A stretch of DNA of 64,000 nt, from NCBI GenBank assembly GCA_036346375.1, contig JAYEVE010000231.1, positions 1,087,146 to 1,151,145 of the forward strand. Direction: 5' to 3'. The notes beneath the pieces are model-generated. The model was not told the DNA's origin, did not search any database, and saw only the letters and a program-made list of their open reading frames with translations. Source of the DNA: Guadua angustifolia (taxonomy: Eukaryota; Streptophyta; Magnoliopsida; Poales; Poaceae). Below are positions 23,136 to 35,959 of this stretch, piece by piece (the first letter of the stretch is position 1; each line of letters opens with the position of its first letter). The position numbers and the translations under genes were made by a program.

Positions 23136-25897
23136 TGAAAGGACAGGGATGTCGCCTAGAGGGGGGGTGAATAGGCGAATTATAAATTTAAAACTAAATC
23201 GCAGCGGAGAGATATCGGACTATCCGAATTTGTATATCGGACTATCCGATAATATCGGACTATCCGATATGCACAATCGGATTATCCGATAAGAGTGTGA
23301 GCAATCAGGTTTATCACAAGTTAGAGCTAGACTAGGGTAAGCAACAAAGGAGTAGAAGGCTAGCTACACAATTACTTTAAGGGAAATTTAATCAAAGCAA
23401 CAAGAAAAGACCAAACCAAAGATTTGATGCACTGTTGGTTTTCGAGTTCGGATCCTTGAGGATCCTCGTCTCCGTGAGGCGGCTCGGTCACCTCAAGCGT
23501 GGTCTCTTTCAACCCTCTTCTTCCGGTGTTGCACAAATGCACTCGCCGGTTGAGGCTTGGTCACACTTGAGCCGGGGTCTCTTTCAACCCTCTTCCTCCC
23601 GGTGTTGCACAAATGCACTCACCGGTTCTTCACTTCTTGATTCCTTCCCTTGCGGAGGTGGAACCGGCCTTCACAAACTTCCTCTACCAACCACACACAA
23701 AGCTTCGGTGGCTCGTGGCGACCTTCCTAGCCGTCTAGGAGTCCTCAACCTCCAAGAGTAACAAATGCTCACGAAGAACAAGCTTGGAGATGAAATCAAG
23801 TGCTCAAAGATCAAATCTTGCTCAACACACACCTCTTCCAACTCTTCTCAACCCTTCTCACTAAGGGGATCACTTAGATCTAAGAGTAGAGAGGGATTTT
23901 GGGCTCAAGAAAGAAGGGGAACCTCAAATCTTACTTTTTCCACCAACCCTAACACCTCACTCCTCAAACTCTTCCCAACCCTTCTCACACAAGGGGATCA
24001 CTAAGATCTAAGGGCAAAGAGGTATTTTATGGGGGCTCAAGAACAAGAGGATAACCCCTCAAACTAGTGGAATGACTGCTCTTTCGAAATGGAGAGGAGA
24101 GGGCTTTAAATAGAGGCTCCAAAAAACTAGCCGTTATGCCCTGGACAGACCCACATCGGACTATCTGATATTGAACATCGGACTATCCGATGTGTGCAAA
24201 ACTTCAGATCGATTCTACACGAAATTCAAATTTTCTTGAATAAAAAGCACAGATCGGACTTTCCGATATGGAACATCGGACTATCCGATGTGTGTAAATC
24301 TCCAGATTTCCAAGGAAACATCGGACTATCTGATATTGAACATCGGACTATCCGATATTTCCAGAGAGTACCCATTTTCAAAGATGATTCAGGATTTTTC
24401 TAAGTCCACATCGGACTATCCGATGTCAACATCGGACAGTCCGAACTCACTTCGGATAGTCCGAACTAGCACTGAGCAGTCCGACGAAAACGGGCATAAC
24501 TTTTGATTCCGGACTCTGATTTCAGTGATTTTCGACTCTATTGAAAGCTAAGAACAAGGGCTACACAAATAACAAGGTCTTACTACCCAAATCTCCAAGG
24601 ATAAATCCAGATTTCACAAAGAATCCAAGAGAGACCTACAATTCTCACTTTCCGGCACCACCAATACCACACTCTCTCTAAATTTCACAAGGATGGATCA
24701 TTTGAGCCCTTGACACATCTAAAAGTCATTCAACGTCGCATCCCTCTTAATAGTACGGCAATCCTTAGACTCAAATTAAATCAAAGATAATACAAGTCTA
24801 GAAACCGTTACTTGCCGTCTTCTTTCTTAACTCCGGTGCATGAAGACCTTCACCAAATGATTGATGACATTTTCGCCTTGTCCAACTTGACTCGATTCAC
24901 CTCATGAGACTCTCGTCCTATCAACCTTGACTTGATCATCCTCTCCGACGATCTCCACGCCAAGTCGATCTTGACTTAGTCCTCAACTCTTGGTAACACC
25001 GCCGTCTTGTTGACCTCGGCTTAACGATCATCCTTTGAGATACCTTGGTCATCATACACGTACGGGACCTAATTCTTTCCAAACCACTCATGAAAGATAT
25101 TAGTCCCAAAAGCTCAATAGATATAAATGAGTTGATATTGTGAACAGTTGAATACCACAAGTGTTTCATATAAAGAAGCATAACATACATGGAAACACTT
25201 GACATAAGAAATGTTCTCTACTAAGTGCATCATGATGAATATATAATGTGATCTATATGCACTAGAGATAATCGCCAACATGATGAATCAATTAAATCAT
25301 GGCATGGATCACGATCTTTACTTTAAATGAAAGCACATGATAGAATATACACGAATTGTACATGTGCAAATAATACTTGAAAAAGAGTAAATATGTGATC
25401 CAACTCTAGATTAAACTTCACTAGGAGAGATGCATGAAAAGATACACAACCAAAATATGCATGCACCAAGTCAATCTATAGCAATGTGAAGTTTAACTCT
25501 AGTTATTACATGCATACTAAAAGCAAAGCACATAATGAACCCAAATGAACATATATGCACAAATAAATATGACATGAACCAATGTGCATATATACAATCA
25601 ACATTCTACTTGGAGTTCACTATGCATTTGCACAAAAGGAATGCAATAACAAATATGGAAGGGATACCGAGATTGCATACCTTATCTTTGCTTAACCATC
25701 CACTTGATTTTCCTCTAAATAGATGAGACTAATACTCAACTTGGCAATGAACATGTTAGTCTCATAGCAATATAATCATATTAGAGGTTTGTCACTTGTT
25801 AAGTACTAAGTTAAGCATTTACACAATTACATAGATTGTCATTATATGTGTTTGTCATTAATCACCAAAATAACATTAGTGTCTAGATGCACTTTCA
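23136..25897 (-). repeat. 3' LTR of the Sirevirus-like element (2,762 bp)
   Basis: Plus-strand ends are TGAAAGGACAGG (23136) and GATGCACTTTCA (25897). The LTR is longer than its partner by 164 bp, almost exactly one 165-bp segment lying between two copies of ACATCGGACTATCTGAT (24153 and 24318). A TTTAAATAG stretch near 24103-24112 (minus CTATTTAAAG) is the best core-promoter candidate. Confidence 0.93.
23212..24482. repeat. Palindromic ATCGGA-CTA-TCCGAT repeats in the LTR
   Basis: Around a dozen exact or one-mismatch copies occur in two clusters, 23214-23290 (four in a row, about 20-22 bp apart) and 24153-24482. ATCGGA and TCCGAT are reverse complements around a 3-bp centre. Repeated palindromes in LTRs are known for Sireviruses and are thought to be cis-regulatory. 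The corresponding clusters in the other LTR are at 31833-31910 and 32780-32940. Confidence 0.9.
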
Positions 25898-25915
25898 ATC
25901 TCCCCCTTTTTGGTG
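25898..25915 (-). other. Polypurine tract of the Sirevirus-like element
   Basis: Plus ATCTCCCCCTTTTTGG reads CCAAAAAGGGGGAGAT on the minus strand and directly abuts the 3' LTR. Similar C-rich runs follow at about 26063, 26133, 26218 and 29661. Multiple polypurine tracts are a described Sirevirus trait. Confidence 0.85.
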
Positions 25916-28900
25916 ATCTATGACAAACCTATTATCAATTTCACCAAATGACAATATTAAGATATTTAGCATTAAAACAAGCATGAAAAAACAATAAGAG
26001 ATCATACTTACAAATTATCCCTTTTTGTCAATCGATTAGGGGACAATTGATAAATCCATAAATTCTCCCCTTTTGTCATTAATCCCAAAAGGTGCTTAAA
26101 AGATCCTTATTGTTTATTCAATAAAATCTGTTCTCCCCCTTGATTGCACACTCAATAGAAAGATTAGGGAGAACAAAATAAAAATAAGGAGCTAGTAATA
26201 GGATAATAATATTAAGCTCCCCCTAAATCTAGGCAAGATATGATACCAATTATATCCAAGATTTAGGTAATGGATGTTTTCAATGATACCAATTTAAATG
26301 TAGTCATGATTCACAAGATGTAAGTGGTGCTTAAGCATGACACATGAATATGATTTCACATGGAGAAGATTTATTCTTTAAACATCAAGATCATACAGCA
26401 AATTTATATAATTTAAGCACATGCTCATGATCAAATTAAATTCTAACAATCACGATCATATAGAGAAAATTATACAAGAAGGAATTGCTTATATGATCAC
26501 ATGATGTATACAAGATCATGAATCAAAATTGTATAAGAAAAATGCGCTTTCATGATCGAGAATATCACAAAATTATCAAGGGCATACCTCTTTGCAATGT
26601 GTCACCCATATGTACCTTTTAATTCTTGATAATGCCAAATGCAAGTTAGATGACACTTCAAAACAATTTAGGATTAGAGGATACCTCTTGAAAGATACTA
26701 ATTGATGATACCAATTGAAAAATACAACACCATTTAAAATGAGACAATTGAGTATAATGGTGTGCAAAGACATATTGAATATAGTCAAAAAGAAACACGT
26801 CCCTTTGTCGATTCTTGTCCACCGCATGTTCGAATTGGTCATGATCACTGCGCCCGGCCTTAGATCCCTCGGACTATGGAGCTTCTCTCCATTTCCTTCA
26901 TCCCACCGTCGAAGATGATCCCTTTTCCAATACCTTGAACATCAATAGACAAGCACACGATTTCCGGGAACAAATATCTTTCAACTTGACTCAAGTTAGT
27001 TTGATAATGTCTCAGTATAACATGCACGATATAGATGATAAACATGATAATACTACTTGCATGCAATTTGAAAAAGTCAAGATACCAATTGAAGACTTCA
27101 TTAGACCAATTTTCAATGAAAATATTTGAAGCTTATTCAAATTTAATCTTGACATTCACTTGTAAGAGAGACAATGGGTAAACCACATTCGAGTTCACTC
27201 TTAAGCTTACAAGAGAATTTCTAATAAGATTCAAGAATTCTGCAAACTCTTTCTTTATATGGCTCAAAAGAGTGAAACCATGAAAACAGACCATATTTGG
27301 AGTTTTTAGAATACCACTTATAAAAACAAAATTTCCTCCCTTTTTGGCTTTTTGAAGAACCACATGTAAGAGATGCACAAAAAGGCGAAAGAAGGGTATC
27401 ACACGAGTTATTTGAAACAAAATCAAATAACTCACTCCTCATTTTATTAGGCTTTACAAAGCTCGCTTCATGATTCTTTTGAAGAATCCACAAATTTTGT
27501 CTAAAGAGGGTTAAACGAGGAACCCAAAACAAATACCATTTGATAAATTAGATACCACTTTAAAGTATATCTCAATGGCTTTGCTTGAAAAACAACATAA
27601 ATGAGCATTTTCAAATTTTGCTTGAAAAGCAATGCTCAACTAGGAATTTTCCTCTTTATGTATTTCAATGCATAAAGAATCTCACATAGAGAATTCTTAG
27701 GAGATTGAACTAACAATTTTAACTTGGGAGGAAATTCTTAATCAAGAATTTTGGGTATCGAATCTATGCTACAAGGAGGCAATTGAAAATACCACTTGTA
27801 GGAAATAATCGAGTTCAATGATACCACAAGAAAGAATTTAAGCAACCAAAAGATATCACTTGAAAGTATAAGCAATAAGTCTTAATGATACCAATTGTCA
27901 AAATAGGAGAAACTCAATGATACCGGTTTGTAAACACACGAAATGAATAAATGCTCAATTGATACTACTTATAATCAAATCACTAAGAATTGATATCACT
28001 TGAAGGAATAATCGATAAAATCGATGAGTATCAGAGCAATAAACATTTCTGGGTATCAAAGAGATGGACAACTTAAGATAGATCAAAAAAAATCTAAGAT
28101 AAATCAAGACAAGTTGGATTTTCTTTTGAATTTTAAAATCTAAATCACAAAGATTAGAAAAGAGTATCAGTACATTAATAAGATGATACCACTTGGAAGC
28201 AATTTAGTGCCCAAAACTTGCAATAAATAAACTCCCCAAGATATTCAACAAATGAATCATGGAGCCAATTGCATTTGAATAGCACAAGTTTTGTCCTTTT
28301 GAAGATTAAGTGGATATTCAATTGAATACAAGATTGATACCAAGTTTGAAATCCAATTCAATTTAAAAACAGGCCAATCGGAAATTCCGACTTGAAATCG
28401 GATATTCCGATACGTTGAAAACTCCAGAAATCGGATATTCGATATGAATATCGGATGTTCGATCGATGAAAATTCGAAAGCAGTTTTACGAGGATGTATC
28501 GGATATTCGATACTTGAAATTGGATATTCGATTAGTTAAAATTCCGAAATCGGGATGATACCAATTTTAAAATTAAGTTGATACCAATTGAAAGCACTTC
28601 AAATAAGTTCCAAATGATTTGAAATTTTCAGGAAACCAACTTTGGACTATTTCAAACATTGTTAAGCAATTTTTGTTTGCAAATAATTTTCTTTTAGCAT
28701 AATTTTGGCAATATACGCTTTGAGGCATGAAAAGGAAAACAAACTTCATAAAAACCTCAAAGTGCAACTTTAAATTTGATTTCATCCATAATTTGGAATT
28801 CATTTTGAAGCCATGAATTTCTAATGAATACAATGAAATCCAATTTGAATTACAAAATACTACTTGTAGGTATATTTGAGTTAAACACAAATATTTTGGC

Positions 28901-29958
28901 CAAATTAATTTCTAAAATAGGATTTCTCTTTTGAAGGCTTGCAAAACCCTTTTGAAATACATAATAAAATACTTTTGCAAGGCTTTTCACAAATTTAGGC
29001 CTTTTAAACACACTTTTTGACTTTTGTCCAAAGAGGATTCCTTTGAAGACCCAAATGAAACCACAAAGTCAAATTTAATCAACACACAAATTCAAAAAGA
29101 AGCAATGGGTAAGATATGAAGATTTGAATTTTGTGTATGAGTCTAGAATACCATTTTGAACCGAAATTCTACACAAGAATTGATTCAAATGGTGAAACTC
29201 ACAAAGTGCTAGAATATGACCATTATGGGTCAAGTATAGTTTTTCAGCGAGTTTTAAAATCAAATAACTTTTGATAAGTTGGTCTTTTTGAAAATCTTTT
29301 GAACACGAGAATTGTTAAGAATGACCAACTCTAGGATTTTCGTTTTGGAATTTCTTTCAAAAACATTTTAATTTTAATTCTAAGACAATTATAAGTTTAA
29401 ATCCAAAACAAGATACTAGTAACTATCTTTTGGAGATAAAACTTGTTTTCTTTTCAAAATAGTTTTTGTAAAGCCAAAACCTTTGAAAAACATTTCAAAT
29501 GCATTTGTATACATTTTGCAACTAGTTTTTCACAAGAAAACTAATAATATACAAAGTTTTAACTTTTGGCTAAATGGTTTGATTTTGAAAATATGTATTA
29601 GCACTTATATAAATATGGGCACACGTAGGGATGTGATACACATGAATATGACTTAGCACTCCCCCTAAATGTGCCACAATTTAACTTGCTCAAGATTGCA
29701 ATAAGAGAACAGATAAGAGGCGAGAGCAAGTACTCACAACAAGCAATTAACTAAATATTTGCATGATACTAATGCGTCTAAACCTACACAAGGCTAGAAG
29801 CAAAATAGTAATCAAATTAAATACTTGTTACCGAGATTGCATTGGCTCATGATTTGAAGTGATCGTCCCCATGCTTGGCTTCATTTTGCAAATGATGAAG
29901 TCTTCATTCTTTTGAAGAAGCCAAACGTCCAATGCATCTCCAAATGCCTAGAAATCTT
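25916..29958 (-). other. Non-coding ~4-kb spacer replacing pol
   Basis: AT-rich DNA with no protease, integrase, RT or RNase H trace in any frame; the open frames (maximum 105 codons) are Phe/Leu/Asn-rich by composition only. The segment repeats GATACCAATTGAAAG and variants (for example 26242, 26285, 26707, 27081, 27887, 28185, 28580), the same 15-mer found at the PBS/LTR junction (31747-31761). ATCGGATATTCCGAT-type palindromes recur at about 28375-28520. Confidence 0.7.
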
Positions 29959-31697
29959 TTAGGCGATATTTGGTACCCAATCCTTGTTGGGTCCGGCAAT
30001 GTTAGTCACAATAGATTTAGGAACCCAAATGGTCCTTATATTAGCATTTTTAATAAGACTAACACGACTAGAAATAGTTTTGCGGTTATTATTCCTCCTA
30101 AGTGATGTATTTGGATTTAAGTGAGAGGACTTAGGAGGGCCATTGTATTTTGCAAAACTACTTCCAGTTTGATTCCTTCTAAGCATATGATAATTGAAAT
30201 TATGGATTGGCTTAGAGGATCTAGTATATCTAGCAAATGTTTTGCTATTGTTATTTCTCCTAAGCAATTTATTTGAATTGCTTTGTGTAGGCTTAGGAGT
30301 CCTAACAACTTTGGCAAGTTCATTTCTAGATTTACTCTTCCTATGCAAATGAATATTATCAATTTTAACGGGCATAGGGGACTCGACAAGCTTGGCAAAT
30401 ACATTACCATTCTTGTCCTTCCTAAGCAAATAATCATTAAAATGATAAGTAGGCTTAGGGATTATACCTTTGGGACAATCCTTACCGATATGCCCCTTCT
30501 CCCGACAATTGTAGCAAGTATGCTTTGAACGTCTCTTTTTCTTGACTTGCTCTTTGTCGATTTGCCTCATTGTTGATGGTTGTGGCTTGATCTCCACTTT
30601 ATTAGGGCACACGGAGGCGAAGTGGCCCTTCTTGTTGCAAGCAAAGCACTTGATGGTCTTTGAGTGTCTTGCGTTGTGCCTTGTCTTGCTAGTCTCCCTC
30701 TTGGAGATGTAGCCGAGCCCTTACTTATCTTGAGGCGCCCTTGGCTTGCTCAAGATCTCATCGAGGATGGCTTTGCCCTTTATGCTCCTCTTCAAGTCAT
30801 TTTCTAATCTAATGACTTAGGCCTTGAGCTCTTTATTTTCCTCTACAAGGTTAGTCCCAACATGCATAGAGGAAGTAGTAGTATGTGAACTAGAGATACA
30901 AGGCATATCAATTAAATCATTGCAAGAGGTGGACATATCAATTTTTGATGAATTATTAGAATTAACATTTATGCAAGGCAATTCATCAATTAAATCATAT
31001 GAGATTCCTATATCCACCTTAGGCTTATGAATTTCTTTGAGAAGGATGGATTCATGATTTTCTTGAAGCATATTATAATCATTTTGAAGTGATTCATGTT
31101 CAAGCTTCAAAATTTTATATTTCTTTTTCTCCTTTCCAAGACATTATTGAGCTCCTCTAGCAAATTCATAAGTTCATCATAAGTGAGCTCATCATCATCA
31201 TTGTCACTTAGCTCATTCTTACCTTTCGCCATGAAGCAACGGATTTGTGATGGAAGAGCATCTTCATCGTCACTTGAGACGGAGGTTGAGGTTGATGGAG
31301 AAGTTGGTTCTTCATCACTTGATGTAGAGGTTGAAGAATCATCAACCGACATCTCATCTTCAATGCAATCCTCAATGGAAGTGGATGATTCAAATAGTTC
31401 TTGAAGCTTTATCCATATTTCATGAGCGCTCTTGAGATTGCATATTCTATCAAAAATTTCATCGCTAACAACACAAGATAAAGCATAAGCAGCTTGAGCG
31501 TCGAGATGTATGCATTTCATCTCTCCTTCAGTTGGATTAATTTCATTCAATGGAGAGGAAAAACCGACATCTACGATCCACCATATTTGCGGGCTCATGG
31601 ATTTAAAATGAGAGATCATAACTAATTTCCAATGAGCATAATTTGAGCCATCTAGCACAAGTGGATCGTGTGAGTGCTCCAATCCTCTAGTCGACAT
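29959..31697 (-). pseudogene. Sirevirus-like gag (nearly complete, frameshifted)
   Basis: Starts at ATG 31697, 45 bp after the PBS, with the L-D-G-S-N-Y-A-H-W-K segment typical of copia gag (DUF4219/UBN2 type). It includes the A-L-S-C-V-V-S-D-E-I-F-D-R-I and A-H-E-I-W-I-K-L-Q-E regions and an acidic Ser/Asp/Glu-rich stretch (about 31370-31190). After a frameshift near 31107 and two stops it reaches zinc knuckles C-F-A-C-N-K-K-G-H-F-A-S-V-C (30648-30607) and C-Y-N-C-R-E-K-G-H-I-G-K-D-C (30516-30475). The W-V-P-K...G-P-N-K-D-W-V-P C-terminus usually precedes pol. Here a stop follows at 29959. Confidence 0.88.
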
Positions 31698-31741
31698 CCT
31701 TTTCTCTCTAGACGGTTAAGTCTAATAAAATGAGAGACCTT

Positions 31742-31753
31742 GCTCTGATACCA
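31742..31753 (-). other. Primer binding site (initiator tRNA-Met) of the Sirevirus-like element
   Basis: Minus strand TGGTATCAGAGC, complementary to the 3' end of plant initiator tRNA-Met, lies two bases inside the 5' LTR end. Confidence 0.93.
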
Positions 31754-31755
31754 AT

Positions 31756-34353
31756 TGAAAGGACAGGGATGTCGCCTAGAGGGGGGGTGAATAGGCGAAT
31801 TATAAATTTAAAACTAAATCGCAGCGGAGAGATATCGGACTATCCGAATTTGTATATCGGACTATCCGATAATATCGGACTATCCAATATGCACAATCGG
31901 ATTATCCGATAAGAGCGTGAGCAATCAGGTTTATCACAAGTTAGAGCTAGACTAGGGTAAGCAACAAAGGAGTAGAAGGCTAGCTACAACAATTACTTTA
32001 AGGGAAATTTAATCAAAGCAACAAGAAAAGACCAAACCAAAGATTTGATGCACGGTTGGTTTTTCCCGAAGTTCGGATCCTTGAGGGGATCCTACGTCTC
32101 CGTTGAGGCGGCTCGGTCACACTCAAGCTAGGGTCTCTTTCAACCCTCTTCTTCCCGGTGTTACACAAATGCACTCGCCGGTTGAGGCTTGGTCACACTT
32201 GAGCCGGGGTCTCTTTCAACCCTCTTCCTCCCGGTGTTGCACAAATGCACTCACCAGTTCTTCACTTCTTGATTCCTTCCCTTGCGGGCGAACAAGCCAT
32301 CACAAACTTCCTCTACCAACCACACACAAAGCCGGTGGCTCGTGGCGACCTCCTAGCCGTCTAGGAGTCCTCAACCTCCAAGAGTAACAAATGCTCACGA
32401 AGAACAAGCTTGGAGATGAAATCAAGTGCTCAAAGATCAAATCTAGCTCAACACACACCTCTTCCAACTCTTCTCAACCTTTCTCACTAAGGGGATCACT
32501 TAGATCTAAGAGTAGAGAGGGATTTTGGGCTCAAGAAAGAAGGGGAACCTCAAATCTTACTTTTTCCACCAACCCTAACACCTCACTCCTCAAACTCTTC
32601 CCAACCCTTCTCACACAAGGGGATCACTAAGATCTAAGGGCAAAGAGGTATTTTATGGGGGCTCAAGAACAAGAGGATAACCCCTCAAACCAGTGGAATG
32701 ACTGCTCTTTCGAAATGGAAAGGAGAGGGCTTTAAATAGAGGCTCCAAAAAACTAGCCGTTATGCCCTGGACAGACCCACATCGGACTATCGATATTGAA
32801 CATCGGACTATCCGATATTTCCAGAGAGTACCCATTTTCAAAGATGATTCAGGATTTTCTAAGTCCACATCGGACTATCCGATGTCAACATCAGACAGTC
32901 CGAACTCACTTCGGATAGTCCGAATCGGCCTCGAGCACCGACCAACGGGCATAACTTTTGATTCGGACTCGATTTCAGTGATTTTGGACTCTATTGAAAG
33001 CTAAGAACAAGGGCTACATAAATAACAAGGTCTTACTACCCAAATCTCCAAGGATAAATCCAGATTTCACAAAGAATCCAAGAGAGACCTACAATTCTCA
33101 CTTTAAGGCATCACCAATACCACACTCTCTCTAAATTTCACAAGGATGGATCATTTGAGCACTTGACACATCTAAAAGTCATTCAACGTCGCATCCCTCT
33201 TAATAGTACGGCAATCCTTAGACTCAAATTAAATCAAAGATAATACAAGTCTAGAAACCGTTACTTGTTGTCTTCTTTCTTAACTCCGGTGCATGAAGAC
33301 CTTCACCAAATGATTGATGACATTTTCGCCTTGTCCAACTTGACTCGATTCACCTCATGAGACTCTCGTCCTATCAACCTTGACTTGATCATCCTCTCCG
33401 ACGATCTCCACGCCAAGTCGATCTTGACTTAGTCCTCAACTCTTGGTAACACCGCCGTCTTGTTGACCTCGGCTTAACTATCATCCTTTGAGATACCTTG
33501 GTCATCATACACGTACGGGACCTAATTCTTTCCAAACCACTCATGAAAGATATTAGTCCCAAAAGCTCAATAGATATAAATGAGTTGATATTGTGAACAG
33601 TTGAATACCACAAGTGTTTCATATAAAGAAGCATAACATACATGGAAACACTTGACATAAGAAATGTTCTCTACTAAGTGCATCATGATGAATATATAAT
33701 GTGATCTATATGCACTAGAGAGATAATCGCCAACATGATGAATCAATTAAATCATGGCATGGATCACAGTCTTTACTTTAAATGAAAGCACATGATAGAA
33801 TATACACGAATTGTACATGTGCAAATAATACTTGAAACAAGAGTAAATATGTGATCCAACTCTAGATTAAACTTCACTAGGAGAGATGCATGAAAAGATA
33901 CACAACCAAAATATGCATGCACCAAGTCAATCTATAGCAATGTGAAGTTTAACTCTAGTTATTACATGCATACTAAAAGCAAAGCACATAATGAACCCAA
34001 ATGAACATATATGCACAAATAAATATGACATGAACCAATGTGCATATATACAATCAACATACTACTTGGAGTTCACTATGCATTTGCACAAAAGGAATGC
34101 AATAACAAATATGGAAGGGATACCGAGATTGCATACCTTATCTTTGCTTAACCATCCACTTGATTTTCCTCTAAATAGATGAGACTAATACTCAACTTGG
34201 CAATGAACATGTTAGTCTCATAGCAATATAATCATATTAGAGGTTTGTCACTTGTTAAGTACTAAGTTAAGCATTTACACAATTACATATATTGTCATTA
34301 TATGTGTTTGTCATTAATCACCAAAATAACATTAGTGTCTAGATGCACTTTCA
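31756..34353 (-). repeat. 5' LTR of the Sirevirus-like element (2,598 bp)
   Basis: Same termini as the 3' LTR (TGAAAGGACAGG...GATGCACTTTCA on the plus strand). Differences are concentrated in 32060-32370 (small indels) and in the loss of one 165-bp palindrome-bearing segment. From about 32390 to the end it is almost identical to the partner. Confidence 0.93.
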
Positions 34354-34358
34354 GTTCG

Positions 34359-35760
34359 CAATGGTCAGAAGATGGTTAATAGTGTCAAAACTGTCAATAA
34401 AGAAGAAGTACTAGTTGTAAATGAATACCCAGATGTTTTCCTGAGGATTTACCAGAAATGCTACCTGACCGAGATATTGAGTTCGTGATTGAATTGGTGC
34501 CTAGTACAGCCCCAATAGCCAGGAGACCATATCAGATGCCTACAGATGAATTGGTAGAAATGAAGAAGCAAATTGAGGAGTTGATAGAAAAAGGTTTTGT
34601 GAGGCCTAGCTCATCACAGTGGGAGTACCTGTTTTGTTTGTTTGGAAGAAGGATGTAAGCATGAGAATGTACATTGATTATTGAGCTCTTAATGAAGTAA
34701 CAATAAAGAACAAATATCCATTACCCAGGATCGATGAATTGTTTGATCAGTTGAGAGGAGTTGGGATTTTCTCCAAAATAGATCTTCGATCGGGATATCA
34801 TCAGCTAAAGATCCATGCGGAAGACATACCCAAGACAACATTTTCAATTAGATATGGATATTATGAGTTCACAGTTATGTCATTCGGATTGACTAATGCC
34901 CCTACATATTTCATGAATATGATGAATAAGTTTGTCATGGAATATCTGGATAAGTTTGTTGTCATATTTATAGATGACATTCTTGTCTACTCCAAGACGG
35001 AGGAAGATCATGCTGAACATTTGAGGCTCATTTTGGAGAAGTTTCACGTGTAGCAATTGTATGTTAAGTTCAGTAAGCGTGACTTCTAGAAGAAGGTGGA
35101 ATTTCTTGGTCATGTGATGTCTGCTAAAGGTGTTGCTGTTGATCCAAGCAAAGTTGAGGAAGTGTTGCATTGGGAACAACCAAAGATAGTAGCCCAGATT
35201 CATAGTTTTCTTGAAATGGCAGGATATTACCGTCGATTTATTAAAGGATTTTCGACAATTGCTAGACCCCTGATACAATTGTCGAGGAAGAAAAAGAAAT
35301 TTGCATGGATGCCAGAGTGTGAGAAGAGTTTCCAAGAATTAATGAAAAGGTTGACATCAGCACCAGTACTAGTGTTGCTAGATATTCAGAGCAGTTTTGA
35401 TATTTATTGTGATGCCTCGTGTCAAGGACTTGGATGTGTGCTAATGTAGAATGGCAAGGCTGTTGCATATGCTTCAAGACAGTTGAGGCCACACCAGGAG
35501 AATTGCCCAACGCATGATTTGAAATTAGCTGCAGTAGTGAATGCCTTAAAGATATGAAGTCACTATATTATTGGAAATCGTTGTGAAATATACACGAATC
35601 ACAAGAGTCTAAAGTTAATTTTTACTCAATCAGACCTCAATATGAGACAGAGGAGACGGTTGGAGTTAACAAGGATTATAATTTGGTAATTCATTATCAC
35701 TTAGGAAAATCTAGTGTGGTAGCCGAAGCCTTAAGTCGGAAGAGCTGTAGTGTTAACATG
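34359..35760 (+). pseudogene. Element C protease end, reverse transcriptase and RNase H (broken)
   Basis: After GTTCG the protease tail continues with E-V-L-V-V-N-E-Y-P-D-V-F, then RT from P-D-R-D-I-E-F-V-I-E-L-V-P. The active site F-I-D-D-I is at 34967-34981 and G-Y-Y-R-R-F-I-K-G near 35222-35250. RNase H has Y-C-D-A-S (about 35406) and Y-A-S-R-Q-L-R-P (about 35467). Stops replace Gln or Trp codons (TAG at about 35053, 35086 and 35447), and frameshifts occur near 34440 and 34620. B reads the same segment without most of these stops, so decay is greater here. Confidence 0.88.
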
Positions 35761-35959
35761 TTAATTCAGGAGGGTCAAACAGGTTCATGCCAAGAATTTC
35801 AAAAACTAAAATTAGGAGTGGTACTTGACGGATTTCTAGCTACCATGGAGGTAAAACCAATTTTGGAAGAACAAGTCAGGGAAGGTCAGTAGGATGATGC
35901 CAAAATAAAAAGGATCAAGCTCAAGATGATGAAGGCAAAGTTAACGATTTCATGTTGGA

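Larger units (their letters stand above)
23136..34353 (-). mobile_element. Sirevirus-like Ty1/copia element without pol, TSD GTTCG
   Basis: Two LTRs (23136-25897 and 31756-34353) bound an 11,218-bp element on the minus strand. GTTCG flanks it exactly (23131-23135, 34354-34358). The PBS for initiator tRNA-Met, the polypurine tract and a gag with two CCHC knuckles are present. Protease, integrase, RT and RNase H are absent. It is therefore non-autonomous and would need enzymes supplied in trans. The LTRs are nearly identical over their outer 0.9 kb, so the insertion is younger than its host element. Confidence 0.93.

Noticed and set aside
23212..23293. Regularly spaced palindromes resembling a CRISPR array
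   Set aside because: Spacing is irregular, intervals are not unique spacers, and the same motifs lie in both LTRs of a plant retrotransposon.
27133..28890. Frames of about 100 codons in the Sirevirus-like spacer
   Set aside because: Phe/Leu/Asn-rich translations reflect A+T content; no pol or env motif is present.
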